Assembly: GCF_017352155.2 (NCBI RefSeq)
Contig: NZ_CP071462.1
Coordinates: 3,596,001 to 3,660,000, forward strand
Length of the DNA: 64,000 nt
Reading direction: 5' to 3'
From: Haloterrigena alkaliphila
Lineage (GTDB): Archaea > Halobacteriota > Halobacteria > Halobacteriales > Natrialbaceae
The translations under genes and the position numbers were made by a program. This document shows, piece after piece, positions 62,709 to 64,000 of the stretch (positions are counted from its first letter, which is position 1; the number at the start of each line of letters is the position of its first letter). The notes under the pieces were generated by a model. It ran no database searches. It saw only the letters and a program-made list of their open reading frames with translations, and was not told the DNA's origin.

Positions 62709-62902
62709 CGACGCCTCGAACGACGATTCAGCCGTCGATCCCGTCGTCCAGCCCGACGACGACCGGGCCGTCGCTGACGACGGTCACCAGTGGGTCCCGG
62801 GTCGTGAAACTACCAACCACTCCCCGAACTGACTGGCTGCCCGAGGCGTGGTACCGCGGAACGTGGTCCGATCGCGTTCACTTCCGCTCCGGTAGCACAC
62901 AG

Positions 62903-62910
62903 CTTTTAGC
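62903..62910 (+). promoter_or_regulatory. TATA-like box of top6B
   Basis: cttttagc lies about 27 bases before ATG 62934, fitting a leaderless start of the topoisomerase VI subunit B gene. Confidence 0.5.
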
Positions 62911-62933
62911 CCCGCCGTTTGTAAGAGGGGACA

Positions 62934-64000
62934 ATGACGTCGTTTCAGTCGACACTCGGTGACGAAGCGGGGATCGCCGAGGAGCTGGCCGAGAACCAGC
63001 AAGCGATCTCCATCGCCGAGTTCTTCGAGAAGAACAAGCACATGCTCGGCTTCGACAGCGGTGCTCGAGGCCTCGTCACGGCCGTCAAGGAGGCCGTGGA
63101 CAACGCCCTGGACGCCGCCGAAGAGTCGGGCATTCTCCCGGATATCTACGTCGAAATCGAGGAGGCCGGCGACTACTACCGGCTGATCGTCGAGGACAAC
63201 GGACCCGGGATCACGAAGGAATCGCTGCCGAAGGTCTTCGGAAAGCTGCTCTACGGCTCCCGGTTCCACGCCCGCGAGCAATCGCGCGGGCAGCAGGGGA
63301 TCGGGATCTCGGCCGCCGTCCTCTACTCGCAGCTCACGAGCGGGAAACCCGCAAAGATCACCAGCCGAACCCAGGGCTCGAGCGAGGCCGAGTACTTCGA
63401 ACTCATCGTCGACACCGACTCCAACGAACCCGAGATCAGCGTCGAGGAGACCACCTCCTGGGACCGCCCCCACGGGACGCGCATCGAACTCGAGATGGAG
63501 GCGAACATGCGCGCCCGCCAGCAACTCCACGACTACATCAAGCACACGGCGGTCGTCAACCCCCACGCGCGCCTCGAGTTGCGCGAGCCCCAGGAACACT
63601 TCAAGTTCGAGCGCGCGACCGATCAGCTTCCGGAGGAGACCGAGGAGATCCGACCCCATCCCCACGGGGTCGAACTCGGCACCGTCATGAAGATGCTGAC
63701 GGCGACCGACTCCCAGACGATCTCCGGGTTCCTGCAGGAGGAGTTCACCCGCGTCGGGAAGAAGACCGCCGACACGATCATCGACGAGTTCCGAGACCGT
63801 CACTTCGGCCGCGAGATGCGCTGGCGACCGCCGGCGAGCCACGAGGACGTCGACCTCGAGGCCGCGGTTTCGGACGCCACGTCGAACAAGGGCGCCGACG
63901 CCACGAGCGCTTTCGCCGCGGCCATCGCCGACGCGGTCGACGACCGCGACCGGATCGCCCACCACGAACTCCTCGCGGTCGTCGACTCCGCCGCCGACGA
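62934..64000 (+). CDS. top6B: DNA topoisomerase VI subunit B (partial, runs off the window)
   Basis: The first ~355 codons of Top6B; the frame is open to the window edge. GHKL motifs are clear: [55 protein letters not shown] and [20 protein letters not shown]. The H2TH region begins near [20 protein letters not shown]. It will end beyond the window, probably followed by top6A, with which it makes a type IIB topoisomerase. Start ATG 62934, near-leaderless. It is 10 kb from gyrB, whereas in several haloarchaea gyrB and top6B are neighbours. Confidence 0.95.
   Translation, partial: MTSFQSTLGDEAGIAEELAENQQAISIAEFFEKNKHMLGFDSGARGLVTAVKEAVDNALDAAEESGILPDIYVEIEEAGDYYRLIVEDNGPGITKESLPKVFGKLLYGSRFHAREQSRGQQGIGISAAVLYSQLTSGKPAKITSRTQGSSEAEYFELIVDTDSNEPEISVEETTSWDRPHGTRIELEMEANMRARQQLHDYIKHTAVVNPHARLELREPQEHFKFERATDQLPEETEEIRPHPHGVELGTVMKMLTATDSQTISGFLQEEFTRVGKKTADTIIDEFRDRHFGREMRWRPPASHEDVDLEAAVSDATSNKGADATSAFAAAIADAVDDRDRIAHHELLAVVDSAAD

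Noticed and set aside
62784-63965. A 393-codon minus-strand frame at the right end
   Set aside because: It is antisense to top6B, whose GHKL motifs are unmistakable on the plus strand.

Overview
The window is chromosomal DNA of a halophilic archaeon (class Halobacteria; the gene content would suit the Natrialbaceae, but the genus is a guess). The DNA is GC-rich, the predicted proteins are strongly acidic, and most promoters show a TATA-like box about 25-30 bases before a leaderless or nearly leaderless start. Archaeal markers include an archaeal-order ribosomal protein superoperon, the RNase P subunit Rnp1, Cbf5, DUF106/Ylp1, type IV pilins, topoisomerase VI and a gyrase pair.

1-4.4 kb: a common haloarchaeal intergenic repeat, a PPOX/F420-type flavoprotein, tRNA-Gly(GCC) with displaced copies of its 3' end (a likely integration scar), and a GAF/multi-PAS histidine kinase. 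4.5-19.2 kb: one uninterrupted + strand superoperon. It runs from a SPOUT-type RNA methyltransferase through rpl3, rpl4, rpl23, rpl2, rps19, rpl22, rps3, rpl29, rnp1, rps17, rpl14, rpl24, rps4e, rpl5, rps14, rps8, rpl6, rpl32e, rpl19e, rpl18, rps5, rpl30 and rpl15 to secY. The genes are spaced by a few bases or overlap.

19.4-28.4 kb: a thiolase / OB-fold protein pair whose thiolase has Ser at the usual nucleophilic Cys position. Then come a cytochrome c oxidase locus (a small subunit IV, a subunit I+III fusion, and a CuA subunit II with an extra C-terminal domain), two conserved membrane proteins, an amphi-Trp-like ORF with a possible frameshift, and a conserved hypothetical. 28.4-36.7 kb: adk, a divergent pair of large pilin-like surface proteins, then DUF106, cmk and cbf5. 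In many archaea adk, DUF106, cmk and cbf5 lie close to secY; here two blocks of other genes separate them.

36.8-48.2 kb: an amidohydrolase, tRNA-Pro(GGG), a small zinc protein and AT-rich ORF, type IV pilins, about 1.2 kb without a gene, an Nmad3-type protein, small regulators, a hexapeptide acyltransferase, a type II NADH dehydrogenase-like flavoprotein, arginase, a DtxR-family metalloregulator and an Rrf2-annotated regulator. 48.3-52.8 kb: gyrB-gyrA. 52.9-62.7 kb: an accessory block between gyrB and top6B, which are neighbours in several haloarchaea. It holds an ABC-2 exporter, a TauE/SafE permease, a universal stress protein, a membrane-anchored SGNH-like protein, a TumE-type toxin-antitoxin pair with a candidate operator, a wHTH/multi-PAS histidine kinase whose kinase core closely resembles the one at the left end, and a potassium-channel-like protein with an unusual filter. 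62.9 kb to the edge: the N-terminal part of top6B.

No insertion sequence, CRISPR array or rRNA was seen. The best leads for something undescribed are the pilin-like surface protein pair, the TumE locus with its operator, the Nmad3 neighbourhood, and the tRNA-Gly scar. None is proven novel from sequence alone.
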